NCBI GenBank assembly: GCA_021773015.1
Contig: JAJFKW010000001.1
Location: 3,269,305 to 3,333,304 of the forward strand
Direction of reading: 5' to 3'
Length of the DNA: 64,000 bases
Origin: Woeseia sp.
GTDB taxonomy: Bacteria; Pseudomonadota; Gammaproteobacteria; Steroidobacterales; Woeseiaceae
The notes beneath the pieces are model-generated. The model was not told the origin of the DNA and searched no databases. It worked only from the letters and a program-made list of their open reading frames with translations. The position numbers and the translations under genes are program-made. Below are positions 44,861 to 53,954 of the stretch, in pieces; within the stretch, counting starts at the first letter, position 1, and each line of letters begins with the position of its first letter.

Positions 44861-44885
44861 GACGTTCTCCTCAATTTGATATTTT

Positions 44886-44943
44886 ACTATATAACTATAT
44901 ATATAGCCGATGACTAGCAACTATGTCAATACTTATATAGTTG
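44886..44943 (-). promoter_or_regulatory. Promoter with AT-rich inverted boxes upstream of the PadR operon
   Basis: On the minus strand TTGACA (44929-44924), an 18-base spacer and TATATA (44905-44900) make a sigma-70-type promoter about 40 bases from the start codon. CTATATAA at the upstream edge and AACTATATAAGTA around the -35 are mirrored by TATATATAGTTATATAG at the -10. Boxes that cover both promoter elements fit PadR binding sites. Confidence 0.6.
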
Positions 44944-45108
44944 GATGTGGGCGGTTATTCGCGATGGCTGGCAGGGTCGTCTGTAATCCTAGCTCACGAT
45001 TAGAGTGCGCAGCCCGCCAATCGGCGACTTCTGCGTGTGCCGATTATCCAAGGTCGCTATAATTGAAAACAGGCGCCGTGCGGCGGCCGTAGATTAGGGT
45101 GACCTCCA

Positions 45109-45678
45109 ATGAAATCTATCGTGCGAATTCAGTCGGTACTGATTGCGTCGGTGCCAATTCTGACGGCGGCCTGCAGTACTATCGGCGAACGTGGCGAATC
45201 CATCCGGCCAATTGTTGCTGAAGATATTAGCGTCGCCGAAGTCTGGGGTGTTGAGACCAGAGTCGTAAGCGTTCGGCATTTGTACCTTACAAGTGCACTC
45301 AATGAGGCGTCGATTGAGGAGGCGACGCAAAATGGAGTGACCACAATTGTCGATTTACGCTCACCGCAAGAAGCAAAATGGGACGAGCGAGCGGCCGCAG
45401 AAGCGAGGAGCATCGCTTACCACAACGTACCCGTTAGCCGGAACGGCGGTTCCTTCGACAGTGTTACGTTCAACAACATTAGTGACATTATCGATAAGCA
45501 CCGCAGCGGCAAGATTCTAATCCATTGCAGCAGTGGACAACGCGCAGCAGCCTGGTTTGCCGCACACTTGGCGGACGATCACGGGATGAGTACGGAGCAG
45601 TCCATTGCATTAGCAAAGAAGGTCGGCCTAGAAAGCGAGCGAATCGAATCGCGAGTGCGTAATTATTTGGCGGAATAG
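45109..45678 (+). CDS. Lipoprotein with a DUF442/rhodanese-like phosphatase domain
   Basis: 189 residues. The lipobox LTAAC (Cys22) makes it a lipoprotein. The catalytic loop is HCSSGQR (Cys140, Arg145), with four residues between Cys and Arg. That spacing is the rhodanese and DUF442/beta-lactamase-hydrolase-like type, not the CX5R of protein tyrosine phosphatases. The segment GVTTIVDLRSPQEAKW is the family's DLR motif. A sulfur-transferase or phosphatase activity in the periplasm is possible. GGGTGA precedes the ATG. It converges with the anti-sigma gene, and the link to it is unclear. Confidence 0.8.
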   Translation: MKSIVRIQSVLIASVPILTAACSTIGERGESIRPIVAEDISVAEVWGVETRVVSVRHLYLTSALNEASIEEATQNGVTTIVDLRSPQEAKWDERAAAEARSIAYHNVPVSRNGGSFDSVTFNNISDIIDKHRSGKILIHCSSGQRAAAWFAAHLADDHGMSTEQSIALAKKVGLESERIESRVRNYLAE

Positions 45679-45699
45679 TGCGATCAAATAGTTTCTGGT

Positions 45700-46011
45700 T
45701 TACGCACCACGCGACTCAAGAATCGCCGTGATCAGATCTTCCGGGACGTCGGCCGGCAGCGGGTCGTCTGGTGACGGCAGTACGGCACGGCCAATTTCCA
45801 TTGAACGCCGATATGCTGCCAAATACTCTCGGCACTCACGACACAATCTAAGGTGCAATTCGAATATCGACTTTTGCTTGCCGGTGAGTTCGTTATCCAG
45901 ATAACTCAAAACAAAATCTTCAAATTCCCGACAAGTGATCATGCGATGCATGTGCGTTAGCATGAGTCCTTTCATCTTTCGCATCATATTCGGTTTGTTC
46001 CGATCAGTCAT
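45700..46011 (-). CDS. Anti-sigma factor with zinc-finger (zf-HC2) domain
   Basis: 103 residues. The zinc site is seen as His53-xxx-Cys57-xx-Cys60 in FELHLRLCRECREYL, with an earlier Cys27, which together make a ZAS-type zinc-binding anti-sigma domain. There is no transmembrane segment, so this is a soluble anti-sigma of the RsrA/ChrR type, which can respond to oxidation or metal. The start overlaps the stop of the sigma gene upstream (ATGA at 46011-46008), typical of translationally coupled sigma/anti-sigma pairs. Confidence 0.88.
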   Translation of the reverse strand: MTDRNKPNMMRKMKGLMLTHMHRMITCREFEDFVLSYLDNELTGKQKSIFELHLRLCRECREYLAAYRRSMEIGRAVLPSPDDPLPADVPEDLITAILESRGA

Positions 46012-46598
46012 ACTGCTAACTCCCCGCGAAGAATGGGTTCGAGCAACTTTTTCAGCGCCGAGCGTGCGCGATGTAAACGTACCTTGACGTTTGCTTCAGT
46101 TATCTCCAGCATTGATGCGACCTCCGCCGTCGAATAGCCCTCAATATCGCGCAATTGAATGACCACGCGATAAGATTCCGGTAGCTCGTCAATTGCTCGG
46201 CGTACACGTGTCTGCTGTTCATCGCTTTCCAGTATCTCGTTCAGCGAGACCAGGTATGGCCAGTGCGCTTCGACACGACAATCGAGTTGGTCAAATTCAG
46301 GCAGCAGATCGTCAATAGAATGTTCGGCAAGTCGCTTGAGTTGTCGCAATTTGCTAAGGCACGCATTCACGGTGATTCTATGCAGCCAGGTCCTAATTTG
46401 CGCGCGACCCTCAAAATCGGCGAAGCCGCGAAACGCAGATATAAAAGCTTCCTGCACCGCATCCTCTGCGAGTTCCGGGTCTCTCAGCAATCGTCTCGCG
46501 AGCGCCAGCATCCAGCCGATATGCGCGCGCACAAGTTTTTCCTTGTCAGCGTCATTCGCAAAGTCGTTACTCGACGGCTTCGGGTTCTTGTTCTGCAT
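46008..46598 (-). CDS. ECF-family RNA polymerase sigma factor
   Basis: 196 residues. Region 2 is seen in AHIGWMLALARRLLRDPELAEDAVQEAF and region 4 in ELPESYRVVIQLRDIEGYSTAEVASMLEITEANVKVRLHRARSAL, both complete. The length is typical for the ECF class. It is followed directly by its anti-sigma gene (overlap 4 bases). The zinc-binding soluble anti-sigma suggests control by redox or metal stress. The targets are not known; no matching -35/-10 promoter was identified in front of the sigma gene itself. Confidence 0.92.
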   Translation of the reverse strand: MQNKNPKPSSNDFANDADKEKLVRAHIGWMLALARRLLRDPELAEDAVQEAFISAFRGFADFEGRAQIRTWLHRITVNACLSKLRQLKRLAEHSIDDLLPEFDQLDCRVEAHWPYLVSLNEILESDEQQTRVRRAIDELPESYRVVIQLRDIEGYSTAEVASMLEITEANVKVRLHRARSALKKLLEPILRGELAV

Positions 46599-46921
46599 GT
46601 TGGAATGGTGGCCTTAGCGCTTCCCTGACGGAAATATTATCGTTTGTTTTCCGGACCTAATACGTTTGCTCATACGGGTACCGACTATAGTGTAACCGAT
46701 AGCTCGATTTGAGCGTCTAACCGTCACGACTCTGCTATTGTAAGTCAACCAGTAGGTCGCTCATTGTGCCAATCGGTCGGAAATCGACAATGTTGAATGC
46801 GCGTTTATCAAAACAAGAATAATACAAGACTGGGGAAAGCAATGATTGATAATCGTCAATGCGAAAGTCTGCAGCCGTCGATCGAACAAATGAGCCAAAA
46901 TAGTGAGATGGCGGTGCCATC
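46599..46921. other. 323-bp noncoding region between divergent sigma and antiporter genes
   Basis: No gene is seen. The region contains the promoters of the ECF sigma operon and the six-gene plus-strand operon. I could not identify a convincing operator. It is fairly AT-rich around 46620-46700. Confidence 0.4.
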
Positions 46922-48214
46922 ATGGACCTGACAACACTCGCAATTGTCACCGCAGCACTTTTGGCCTACGCGCTGGTATCAGGCAAGTTGGACGGTAGCA
47001 TGTTGACAGGTCCACTTTTGTTCGTGCTTTTCGGCTTTGCCATGGGGGGCGGTTGGCTAAATATTGCCAATATCAATGCGGACCATTCGATTATTCATTT
47101 CATTGCCGAATTTACGTTGATTTTGGTCTTGTTCACTGACGCTGCGCGTATCGACTTTGATCGCGTCAGGCGCGACCACAATTTGCCGAGCAGAATGCTC
47201 ATCTTCGGTCTGCCATTGGCCATAGGAGGCGGTGCTATTCTCGCGGCACTCATTTTTCCGCAATTCTCGATGTGGGAAGCCGCACTGCTGGCAGCACTAT
47301 TGGCGCCAACGGACGCTGCACTCGGTCAGGCGGTGGTGTCTGCGCAGATTGTTCCGGTGAGAATACGGCAGGCAATCAACATTGAGAGCGGACTTAACGA
47401 CGGTATCGCGTTGCCGGCTGTGCTGCTTTTTGCTGCGCTGGCTGGAGCTGCCGCGGAGTCAATGCCAACAAGCGATTGGGTCAAGTTCGGATTGTTGCAA
47501 GTAACTCTCGGTCCGATAGTTGGAATCGCCCTTGGCTTTTTGGGCGCGCGACTCATCGACGCGGCTGCTGAAAAGGGTTGGGCAAATACATCGTTTCAGG
47601 GTATCGGAATACTGGCGCTGGCAATATTTACTTATGTATCGGCTGAACTTGTCGGCGGCAACGGCTTTATCGCGTCGTTCGTTGGCGGCATGGTGTTTGG
47701 TAACAGCATCCGCCATCCGTGCACCTTTCTATTCGAATTCATGGAAACGGAAGGCCAGCTGCTGATGTTAATCACGTTTCTCATATTTGGCGCCGCATTG
47801 CTGCCAGAGGGCATAGCACACATCAATGGCCAGTACGTCTTATATGCAGTTTTGAGTTTGACCGTTATTCGCATGTTGCCAATCGCGATATCGCTACTGG
47901 GTAGCGGTTTACGATTGCCAACGTACTTGTTCCTAGGCTGGTTTGGTCCGCGCGGCCTCGCATCAATATTGTTCGTGCTATTGATCCTTGAAGAGTCAGT
48001 TGTGCCGCATCGCGAAGAATTATTGGCCGTTACAGTAATTACGGTTGGCTTGAGCGTATTGCTGCATGGCATTACGGCGGCGCCTTTTGCCAACGCCTAC
48101 GGCCGCCGCGCGGCAAAAATGGGCGAGTGCGAAGAGACGCAGGAAGTAACGGAGTTGCCGCTACGAATAGGTGAAATTGGTGACAAACAGCGAAACGATG
48201 GAGTGAATGTCTAG
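46922..48214 (+). CDS. CPA1-type Na+(K+)/H+ antiporter
   Basis: 430 residues with about twelve hydrophobic helices. The ion-translocation Asn159-Asp160 pair is seen in ESGLNDGIALP, and an upstream DAALGQAVVS segment matches the CPA1 helix that holds a conserved Asp (TDAAL). This is the core of NhaP/Nha-type antiporters, exchanging Na+ or K+ for protons at the inner membrane. It has no large cytoplasmic C-terminal domain. It is the first gene in a six-gene operon: the next gene starts at its stop codon, with one base shared. Placing an antiporter with two Rieske-fused enzymes suggests pH or ion control linked to a redox reaction. Confidence 0.88.
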   Translation: MDLTTLAIVTAALLAYALVSGKLDGSMLTGPLLFVLFGFAMGGGWLNIANINADHSIIHFIAEFTLILVLFTDAARIDFDRVRRDHNLPSRMLIFGLPLAIGGGAILAALIFPQFSMWEAALLAALLAPTDAALGQAVVSAQIVPVRIRQAINIESGLNDGIALPAVLLFAALAGAAAESMPTSDWVKFGLLQVTLGPIVGIALGFLGARLIDAAAEKGWANTSFQGIGILALAIFTYVSAELVGGNGFIASFVGGMVFGNSIRHPCTFLFEFMETEGQLLMLITFLIFGAALLPEGIAHINGQYVLYAVLSLTVIRMLPIAISLLGSGLRLPTYLFLGWFGPRGLASILFVLLILEESVVPHREELLAVTVITVGLSVLLHGITAAPFANAYGRRAAKMGECEETQEVTELPLRIGEIGDKQRNDGVNV

Positions 48215-49827
48215 TGGAAAAGATTGCAATTGCGAAGTGGCATGACCTGGCAGATAGGGTTCCGGTGTACGGTCTGGTGGGCGAGGTAGATCTGGTCATA
48301 GTTCGATTCGACGACTCGGTGAGCGTGTTGTACGGTCGTTGCGCGCACCGCGGTGCTTTGATGTCCGACGGGCATATCGACGGCGACAATATTATTTGTG
48401 GCGTACACGGTTGGGACTATAGGCTGGACACCGGCGTAAGCGAGTATAGCCACAACGAAACCTTGCCAAAATTTGCTGCTTGGATTGAGGGCGATAGTGT
48501 TTATGTCGATGCAAATGAGATTGCAGAATGGACTAAGAAACATCCGCAGCCCTTCAATCGGAACGCCTACCAAGGCGTCTATCAAGATCCCACGGGTACC
48601 GTTGACGAACCGCATGTGAAGCTTATCCGAAAATTAGCGGACGAGGGGCTAAGCAAAGTAGGACACCATGGCCCCGCTGCGGCGATGGGAGTGCCGCGCG
48701 ATAGCTTGCCAAAATGGGATGACTTGCAGTTTGTTGTCGGCCAGTTACACAAATTGCCATTGCTTGATGAAGAGTCCGTTGCAACCGATTTGGTAATCGG
48801 AGCGGGTGCAGAAAAACCGCTGCGTCTGTCGATTCCTTTGTTCGTTTCCGACATGAGTTTTGGCGCGTTGTCAGAAGAAGCGAAAGTCGCGCTGTCTAAG
48901 GGCGCTGAACTTGCGGGCACCGGAATATGCTCTGGCGAAGGCGGGATGCTGCCAGAAGAGCAGTCGGCGAATTCGCGCTATTTCTACGAACTGGCTTCGG
49001 CGCGCTTCGGTTTTTCCTGGGACAAAGTACAGCGAACGCAGGCCTTTCATTTCAAAGGTGGGCAGGGCGCAAAAACGGGCACTGGAGGTCATCTTCCAGG
49101 TAATAAAGTGCAAGGCAAGATTGCCACTGTCAGAGGCCTACCGGCCGGTGAGTCTGCAATTTCACCCGCACGCTTCCCGGAATGGACGGAACTCGGCCAA
49201 TACAAAGATTTTGCAGCAGAAGTTCGCGAGAAAACCGGCGGCATACCGGTCGGCTTCAAGTTGTCAGCTCAACATATCGAAAAAGATATCGATGCTGCGC
49301 TTGAGATTGGTGTTGATTACATCATTTTGGATGGCAGAGGTGGTGGAACTGGGGCGGCACCGCTGATCTTTCGCGACAACATATCCGTACCAACTATTCC
49401 AGCATTGGCGCGGGCGCGTCGGCACCTGGACAAACGTGAAGCGGCGAACGTTACTCTGATTACGACAGGCGGCTTGCGACACCCGGCTGATTTTGCAAAA
49501 GCGCTGGCGTTAGGCGCCGACGGAGTCGCAGTGTCTAATGCTGCTCTGCAGGCTATTGGGTGTCTTGGAATGCGTGCTTGTCACACGAACAATTGTCCCG
49601 TCGGAATTGCGACACAGAAACGTCACTTGCGCGACCGGCTGCCAGTGGATATTGCTGCTGAGAGATTGGCGCGGTTCTTTGAAGCGTCAGTCGAATTGAT
49701 GACGGTCCTTGCGCGGGCAGCGGGGCATCGCAGTCTCAGTGAGTTTTCGATTGATGACTTAACAACGTTTGACAGCGACATGGCAAAACTGACAGGCGTT
49801 GCCTATGGCGGCGTTTCCTGCGGCTAG
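48214..49827 (+). CDS. Rieske domain fused to FMN-binding glutamate synthase-like domain
   Basis: 537 residues from a GTG start that shares one base with the antiporter stop codon. The N-terminus is a Rieske [2Fe-2S] domain with C43-A-H45 and C62-GV-H65 in GRCAHRG and CGVHGW. From about residue 110 a glutamate-synthase central/FMN domain begins, with SFGALSEEAKVALSKGAEL, CSGEGGMLPEE and GGTGAAPLI. Three cysteines, C450, C456 and C461, in GMRACHTNNCPVG fit the [3Fe-4S] cluster of GltS. There is no glutaminase domain, so ammonia or another amine source must be provided otherwise, or another reaction is done. The protein is likely to pass electrons from Rieske to FMN in the cytosol. It is part of the six-gene operon. 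Confidence 0.9.
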   Translation: MEKIAIAKWHDLADRVPVYGLVGEVDLVIVRFDDSVSVLYGRCAHRGALMSDGHIDGDNIICGVHGWDYRLDTGVSEYSHNETLPKFAAWIEGDSVYVDANEIAEWTKKHPQPFNRNAYQGVYQDPTGTVDEPHVKLIRKLADEGLSKVGHHGPAAAMGVPRDSLPKWDDLQFVVGQLHKLPLLDEESVATDLVIGAGAEKPLRLSIPLFVSDMSFGALSEEAKVALSKGAELAGTGICSGEGGMLPEEQSANSRYFYELASARFGFSWDKVQRTQAFHFKGGQGAKTGTGGHLPGNKVQGKIATVRGLPAGESAISPARFPEWTELGQYKDFAAEVREKTGGIPVGFKLSAQHIEKDIDAALEIGVDYIILDGRGGGTGAAPLIFRDNISVPTIPALARARRHLDKREAANVTLITTGGLRHPADFAKALALGADGVAVSNAALQAIGCLGMRACHTNNCPVGIATQKRHLRDRLPVDIAAERLARFFEASVELMTVLARAAGHRSLSEFSIDDLTTFDSDMAKLTGVAYGGVSCG

Positions 49828-49840
49828 GCGAGATTAGACT

Positions 49841-50677
49841 ATGCAAGTACTACCGAATCTGGACTCCAGGGAAATTGCTGGGACAAAAAACGCTTTGCAC
49901 GCGTATGCGCGTGTGTTGGGCGATTGGTTGAAGGCCTGCAGGCCAAAGCGAAAGCACTGGTGGCATGCCAGCTTACGGCCTTCTTTGACTGGACTTACCA
50001 CAGGGGTCATACATGCTGAGATTGACTTTGAGATTTCGCTAAATCTTTACGAAAATATCGTTAGCGTGCGGACGTCTGACGGTGCAGAACTAACTGAAGT
50101 ATTTTACGGGCAATCTGTTTCGGCGTTCGCGCAGAGTATCGAAGTTTTCTTGATGAATAACGGAATTTCCAATCAGTCGCTACCTAATCGTGACAATTAT
50201 GCGGACGATGATTTTCCCGAGTTCGCTGCGGAACACGTTTATAGCATGGGCAGTGCGATCAACTTCGTAGTTGCCGCGATGCGAGAGTTTCGGGCAGGAT
50301 TTCGGGAGGAGAGCAGTCCAATTCAGCTATGGCCACACCATTTCGACCTTTCGCTGCTGTGGCTTCCCGGTGAATTGATTGCAGGTCAAGACCCAACTAA
50401 TGAAGAGTTTGCCGACAAACAGATGAATTTCGGATTTACCTTTGGTGATGAAGGAATTGAAGAGGCCTACTTTTACGTTACTGCTTATCCATCGCCAGAT
50501 GACTTGACGCAGATTCAATTGCCAGAAAACGTTTCGTGGCATACGGACGGGTTTAACGGTGCCTTGCTAAAATATCACGATCTTTCTGGTGTTAGTGATT
50601 CGTATAAATTACTGATGGACTTTTGGTCGCGCATGGTACAAGGCGGTCGTCAAACCATGCTTGAAAACTCGAAATAG
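49841..50677 (+). CDS. DUF5996-family protein
   Basis: 278 residues, cytosolic. The conserved segment IQLWPHHFDLSLLWLPG, with adjacent His residues, and the opening LHAYARVLGDWLKACRPKRKHWWHASLRPS mark a DUF5996 protein. No known reaction is linked to this family as far as I can recall. The clustered His residues in both segments could bind metal or a nucleotide. It lies 13 bp after the Rieske-GltS gene and 11 bp before the Rieske-TPP gene, so cotranscription is almost certain, and it is likely to serve both fusion enzymes. Function unknown. Confidence 0.8.
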   Translation: MQVLPNLDSREIAGTKNALHAYARVLGDWLKACRPKRKHWWHASLRPSLTGLTTGVIHAEIDFEISLNLYENIVSVRTSDGAELTEVFYGQSVSAFAQSIEVFLMNNGISNQSLPNRDNYADDDFPEFAAEHVYSMGSAINFVVAAMREFRAGFREESSPIQLWPHHFDLSLLWLPGELIAGQDPTNEEFADKQMNFGFTFGDEGIEEAYFYVTAYPSPDDLTQIQLPENVSWHTDGFNGALLKYHDLSGVSDSYKLLMDFWSRMVQGGRQTMLENSK

Positions 50678-50688
50678 CAGGCTGTCTA

Positions 50689-52677
50689 ATGACTAATAGG
50701 TCAAAAAACATAGAGTGGCACCGCGTCGCGAATATTGACGAACTTCCCGAAGGCCGCGTGAAGACGGTGACCGCAGGAACTCGATCAATGGCCTTGACGC
50801 ACATTGATGGCGAATATAGCGCGATGGAAAATCGCTGCCCACATCAAGGTGGGCCACTCGGCGAAGGATCTATCGAAAGAGGCGCGGATGGCCAGTGTTG
50901 GCTACGTTGTCCTTGGCATGGCTGGGATTTCGATCCAAAAACCGGTCGCCCACCTGGTGGACACGAAGATTCAGGGCAAACGCTTTTTCCTGTTGAGGTG
51001 CGCGATGACGGCATCTACGTCGGTCTCCTTGCGGAAGCGGAGCATACGCGCACGGTCACCGATGTCATGGCGGAGACAATGACAAATTGGGGCGTGACGA
51101 CAGTATTTGGCATGGTAGGCCATTCGAATCTCGGACTGTCCGATGCATTGCGTCTACAGGAAAAAGCGAGTCGCCTAAATTACTACGGTATTCGGCACGA
51201 GGGGGCAGCGGCATTCGCATGCTCCGGTTATGCGAAGTTGACGGGCAAGCCAGCGGCTTGTTTGACGATTGCCGGACCTGGAGCAACCAATCTGATGACA
51301 GGCCTTTGGGATGCCAAAGTGGATCGTGCGCCGGTATTAGCGTTAACCGGTCAGGTTGATGCGCAGGTGCTTGGACCGGGCGCATTTCAAGAAATCGATC
51401 TTGCCGCGGCGTTCGCACCAGTCGCACGATTCAGCCAGACGGTGCTGCACACATCGAAACATGCTGAGCTGATGTCTTTGGCGTGCAAGAACGCTATTGT
51501 GGAGCGCGATGTTGCACACTTAATTTTTCCAGATGATGTTCAAACGCTGACCGCAAAAGAGTCGGCCCAAGCGGCGACTCCCGACGGGCGGCTCGCGCTC
51601 GCGGAAATATCGCCAGCCGAAACGATTGTTGGCGACGCTCTAAACCTGCTTGGCGATTCGAAACGACCGATTATCGTAGTTGGATATGGTGCGAGAGAGT
51701 CCATGTCGCAGGTGATCGAGCTGGCGGAAAAGCTCCAGGCACCTGTACTCACTACATTTAAAGCGAAGGGCCAAATTTCCGATCATCACCCATTGGCCGC
51801 GGGCGTGCTTGGCCGCTCCGGCACGCCTATTGCCAGCTGGTTTATGAATGAGTGCGATTTGATTCTCGCGTTTGGCTCGTCGTTCTCAAACCACACTGGC
51901 ATCACGCCCAAGCGACCTATCATACAAGTTGATTTCGACCGGATGATGCTGGGTAAATTCCATAGTGTGACCATACCAATATGGGGTGAAATTGGTATCA
52001 CGGCAAAAGCACTGCTGGAGCGAATGCCAGATACAGTTGATACTGCCGATCAGAGACCGGAACTCGCAGAGCGTTGGGCAATTTGGCGTGAGGAAAAGCG
52101 CAGCCGTGTGGCGGACGATCAAGGTCACGGACTGAATTCATCGGTCTTGTTCGATGCGCTTAGTACCGCGATACCGGCAGACGCGGTTATCGCCGTCGAT
52201 GTTGGCAATAACACTTATTCGTTCGGGCGCTACTTTGAATGCAAAGATCAGCGGATATTGATGTCAGGCTATCTTGGTTCAATCGGCTTTTCGTTTTCAG
52301 CCGCCATGGGGGCCTGGGCGGCGACACAGGATCAACCGAACTACAAGGACCGCAAAGTGGTGTCGGTTAGTGGTGATGGCGGTTTCGGCCAGTACATGGG
52401 CGATTTCAATACTGCAGTGAAATACAACATGAATATCACCCACGTTTTATTGAACAACTCACAACTCGGAAAAATATCGAAAGAGCAACGTGCTGGCGAA
52501 TGGCCAGTGTGGGAAACGAATTTGCACAACCCAAGTTTTGCCGCATACGCAAATCTTTGCGGCGGAAAAGGCATCAAAGTGACCACGCCGGATAAGTTGA
52601 CGGGCGCACTTGATGAAGCGCTGTTGCACAATGGTCCGGTCATCGTGGAAGTCATTACCGATCCTGATCTCATTTAA
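50689..52677 (+). CDS. Rieske domain fused to thiamine-diphosphate-dependent enzyme
   Basis: 662 residues. The N-terminal Rieske domain has C50-P-H52 and C74-PW-H77 in NRCPHQGG and RCPWHGW. A complete TPP enzyme follows. Its Pyr domain has the catalytic Glu in GIRHEGAAAFACSGYAK. The central domain includes PIIVVGYGARESM. The PP domain has the Mg-TPP motif GDG (G562-G564) ending in LLNN. The closest style is pyruvate oxidase/acetolactate synthase-like enzymes. A Rieske cluster on such an enzyme suggests that electrons from 2-oxoacid oxidation leave through the Rieske centre. The gene is in the same operon as the Rieske-GltS fusion. Substrate unknown; inference. Confidence 0.9.
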   Translation: MTNRSKNIEWHRVANIDELPEGRVKTVTAGTRSMALTHIDGEYSAMENRCPHQGGPLGEGSIERGADGQCWLRCPWHGWDFDPKTGRPPGGHEDSGQTLFPVEVRDDGIYVGLLAEAEHTRTVTDVMAETMTNWGVTTVFGMVGHSNLGLSDALRLQEKASRLNYYGIRHEGAAAFACSGYAKLTGKPAACLTIAGPGATNLMTGLWDAKVDRAPVLALTGQVDAQVLGPGAFQEIDLAAAFAPVARFSQTVLHTSKHAELMSLACKNAIVERDVAHLIFPDDVQTLTAKESAQAATPDGRLALAEISPAETIVGDALNLLGDSKRPIIVVGYGARESMSQVIELAEKLQAPVLTTFKAKGQISDHHPLAAGVLGRSGTPIASWFMNECDLILAFGSSFSNHTGITPKRPIIQVDFDRMMLGKFHSVTIPIWGEIGITAKALLERMPDTVDTADQRPELAERWAIWREEKRSRVADDQGHGLNSSVLFDALSTAIPADAVIAVDVGNNTYSFGRYFECKDQRILMSGYLGSIGFSFSAAMGAWAATQDQPNYKDRKVVSVSGDGGFGQYMGDFNTAVKYNMNITHVLLNNSQLGKISKEQRAGEWPVWETNLHNPSFAAYANLCGGKGIKVTTPDKLTGALDEALLHNGPVIVEVITDPDLI

Positions 52678-52696
52678 TTGGAGGTGTTTGCGAATC

Positions 52697-53377
52697 ATGG
52701 GTGCAGCCGTCTCGATACTCGTATTACTCAGCATTTCTGTCTTGTTCATTCGAATTGCATCGGTCGCTTTACGTGCAACAGGTCTCGCTGACACGAGCGC
52801 TCGGTTTCAAGCGCTGTCTGCATTCACCGGCACTGGCTTCACGACATCAGAAGCGGAAACTGTTGTCAATTACCCCATCCGGCGGAAGATAGTCAGCACC
52901 CTGATGGTGCTCGGGAACCTCGGCTTGGTGTCGGTATTTGCTACGCTCGCCGCTTCGTTCGTACATACCGATGCAGAAGTTTCGGCTGTGCTGAGACAGC
53001 TTGCGTGGCTGTTAGGTGGGCTGGGGATTCTGTGGTTTTTGATGCTGAACAAAACGGCGGACCGAATACTATGCGTTCTGATTGAACGACTGCTGTCACA
53101 GGTCACATTTCTTGGCAAACGCAATTTTCACCGTCTGCTGCAGGTGGGAAACGGGTATAGCATATGTGAGCATACTATCAAGTCAGAAATGTTGGATAAC
53201 GACGGTAAGATTTCAAATGCATTCTTTGATCGGCTTGAGCTCACGCCGCTGTCAGTGCACACAGCTGCTGGCGAACACCACGTATACGCGGAATTTGGAG
53301 ATTCGTTAGTGGTTGGGGATGCGATCGTCGCGTATGGCGCTGATCATAGTCACGAGCTGTTTGCTGAAAAGGAATAG
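52697..53377 (+). CDS. Small membrane protein with Trk-like pore motif and RCK_C-like tail
   Basis: 226 residues from ATG 52697; GGAGG lies 12 bases before, and the longer frame overlaps the TPP gene. Helices at about 1-22, 50-75 and 85-108 surround SAFTGTGFTTSEAE, reminiscent of the selectivity-filter loops of TrkH/KtrB potassium transporters. The C-terminal third (LTPLSVHTAAGEHHVYAEFGDSLVVGDAIVAYG) resembles a TrkA_C/RCK_C ligand domain. One such loop cannot alone make a Trk channel (which needs four), so a tetramer or a regulatory subunit may form. The gene is in the operon with the antiporter, suggesting joint K+/H+ handling. All inferred. Confidence 0.65.
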   Translation: MGAAVSILVLLSISVLFIRIASVALRATGLADTSARFQALSAFTGTGFTTSEAETVVNYPIRRKIVSTLMVLGNLGLVSVFATLAASFVHTDAEVSAVLRQLAWLLGGLGILWFLMLNKTADRILCVLIERLLSQVTFLGKRNFHRLLQVGNGYSICEHTIKSEMLDNDGKISNAFFDRLELTPLSVHTAAGEHHVYAEFGDSLVVGDAIVAYGADHSHELFAEKE

Positions 53378-53383
53378 TAGCTG

Positions 53384-53911
53384 ATGCTTAAGGCGTCAAT
53401 GTTGCTAGGAATGTCTCAACGGGATAAGCAAACGTACCGTGCGACGATACATAGTGCGTCGACTCGATCTACTGCAAGCGACTCGGAATTACTTCAGTCC
53501 GAAGCTAAGACGATCGTCGGAGCGCAGCGGGCGTTGAGCGAATTCGTTGCTGGGCGAATCTCTATAATGGAGCGCGTTCTCAAGATGGGTCGTGATTCTA
53601 TGTGGAGCCTTCCACGCCTGGACAGCAAGCGAATAACCGGTACCGTCTGTTACTTGCAGGTTTGCAGTAATCGAACCGAAACAGATATAGAGGTGTCGAT
53701 ACTGCAAGCGACCGCGATCGATCTACTATTGGCGGATTGTGGTGCCGAGCTCGCAATGTATGAGGAGTTTTGCGAGTTGCGATTGAAGAACAGCGGTGAC
53801 CAAGAATTCGATATCAACACACGAGCAGATTGGCTAGCATTCAAACGGCGAACTACACAGGTCAATAGTAAGAGGCGTATATTCGGCTTCCGGCGCAGTC
53901 GGATCCGATAG
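53384..53911 (+). CDS. Protein of unknown function, last gene of the Rieske operon
   Basis: 175 residues, cytosolic, rich in Arg, Ser and Glu, with no clear domain. The start ATG 53384 lies 6 bp after the preceding stop, so it is in the operon. A hydrophobic helical segment, ATAIDLLLADCGAELAMYEEF, and a basic C-terminus (NSKRRIFGFRRSRIR) that could bind nucleic acid or membranes are the only notable features. No cysteine motif is present. I cannot tell its role. Its strong basic tail and the close spacing are the only evidence that it is a true gene of this operon. Confidence 0.6.
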   Translation: MLKASMLLGMSQRDKQTYRATIHSASTRSTASDSELLQSEAKTIVGAQRALSEFVAGRISIMERVLKMGRDSMWSLPRLDSKRITGTVCYLQVCSNRTETDIEVSILQATAIDLLLADCGAELAMYEEFCELRLKNSGDQEFDINTRADWLAFKRRTTQVNSKRRIFGFRRSRIR

Positions 53912-53954
53912 CACACGAACTGCAATGCGTGATTCGGCGGTGTAAACTGTAGCC

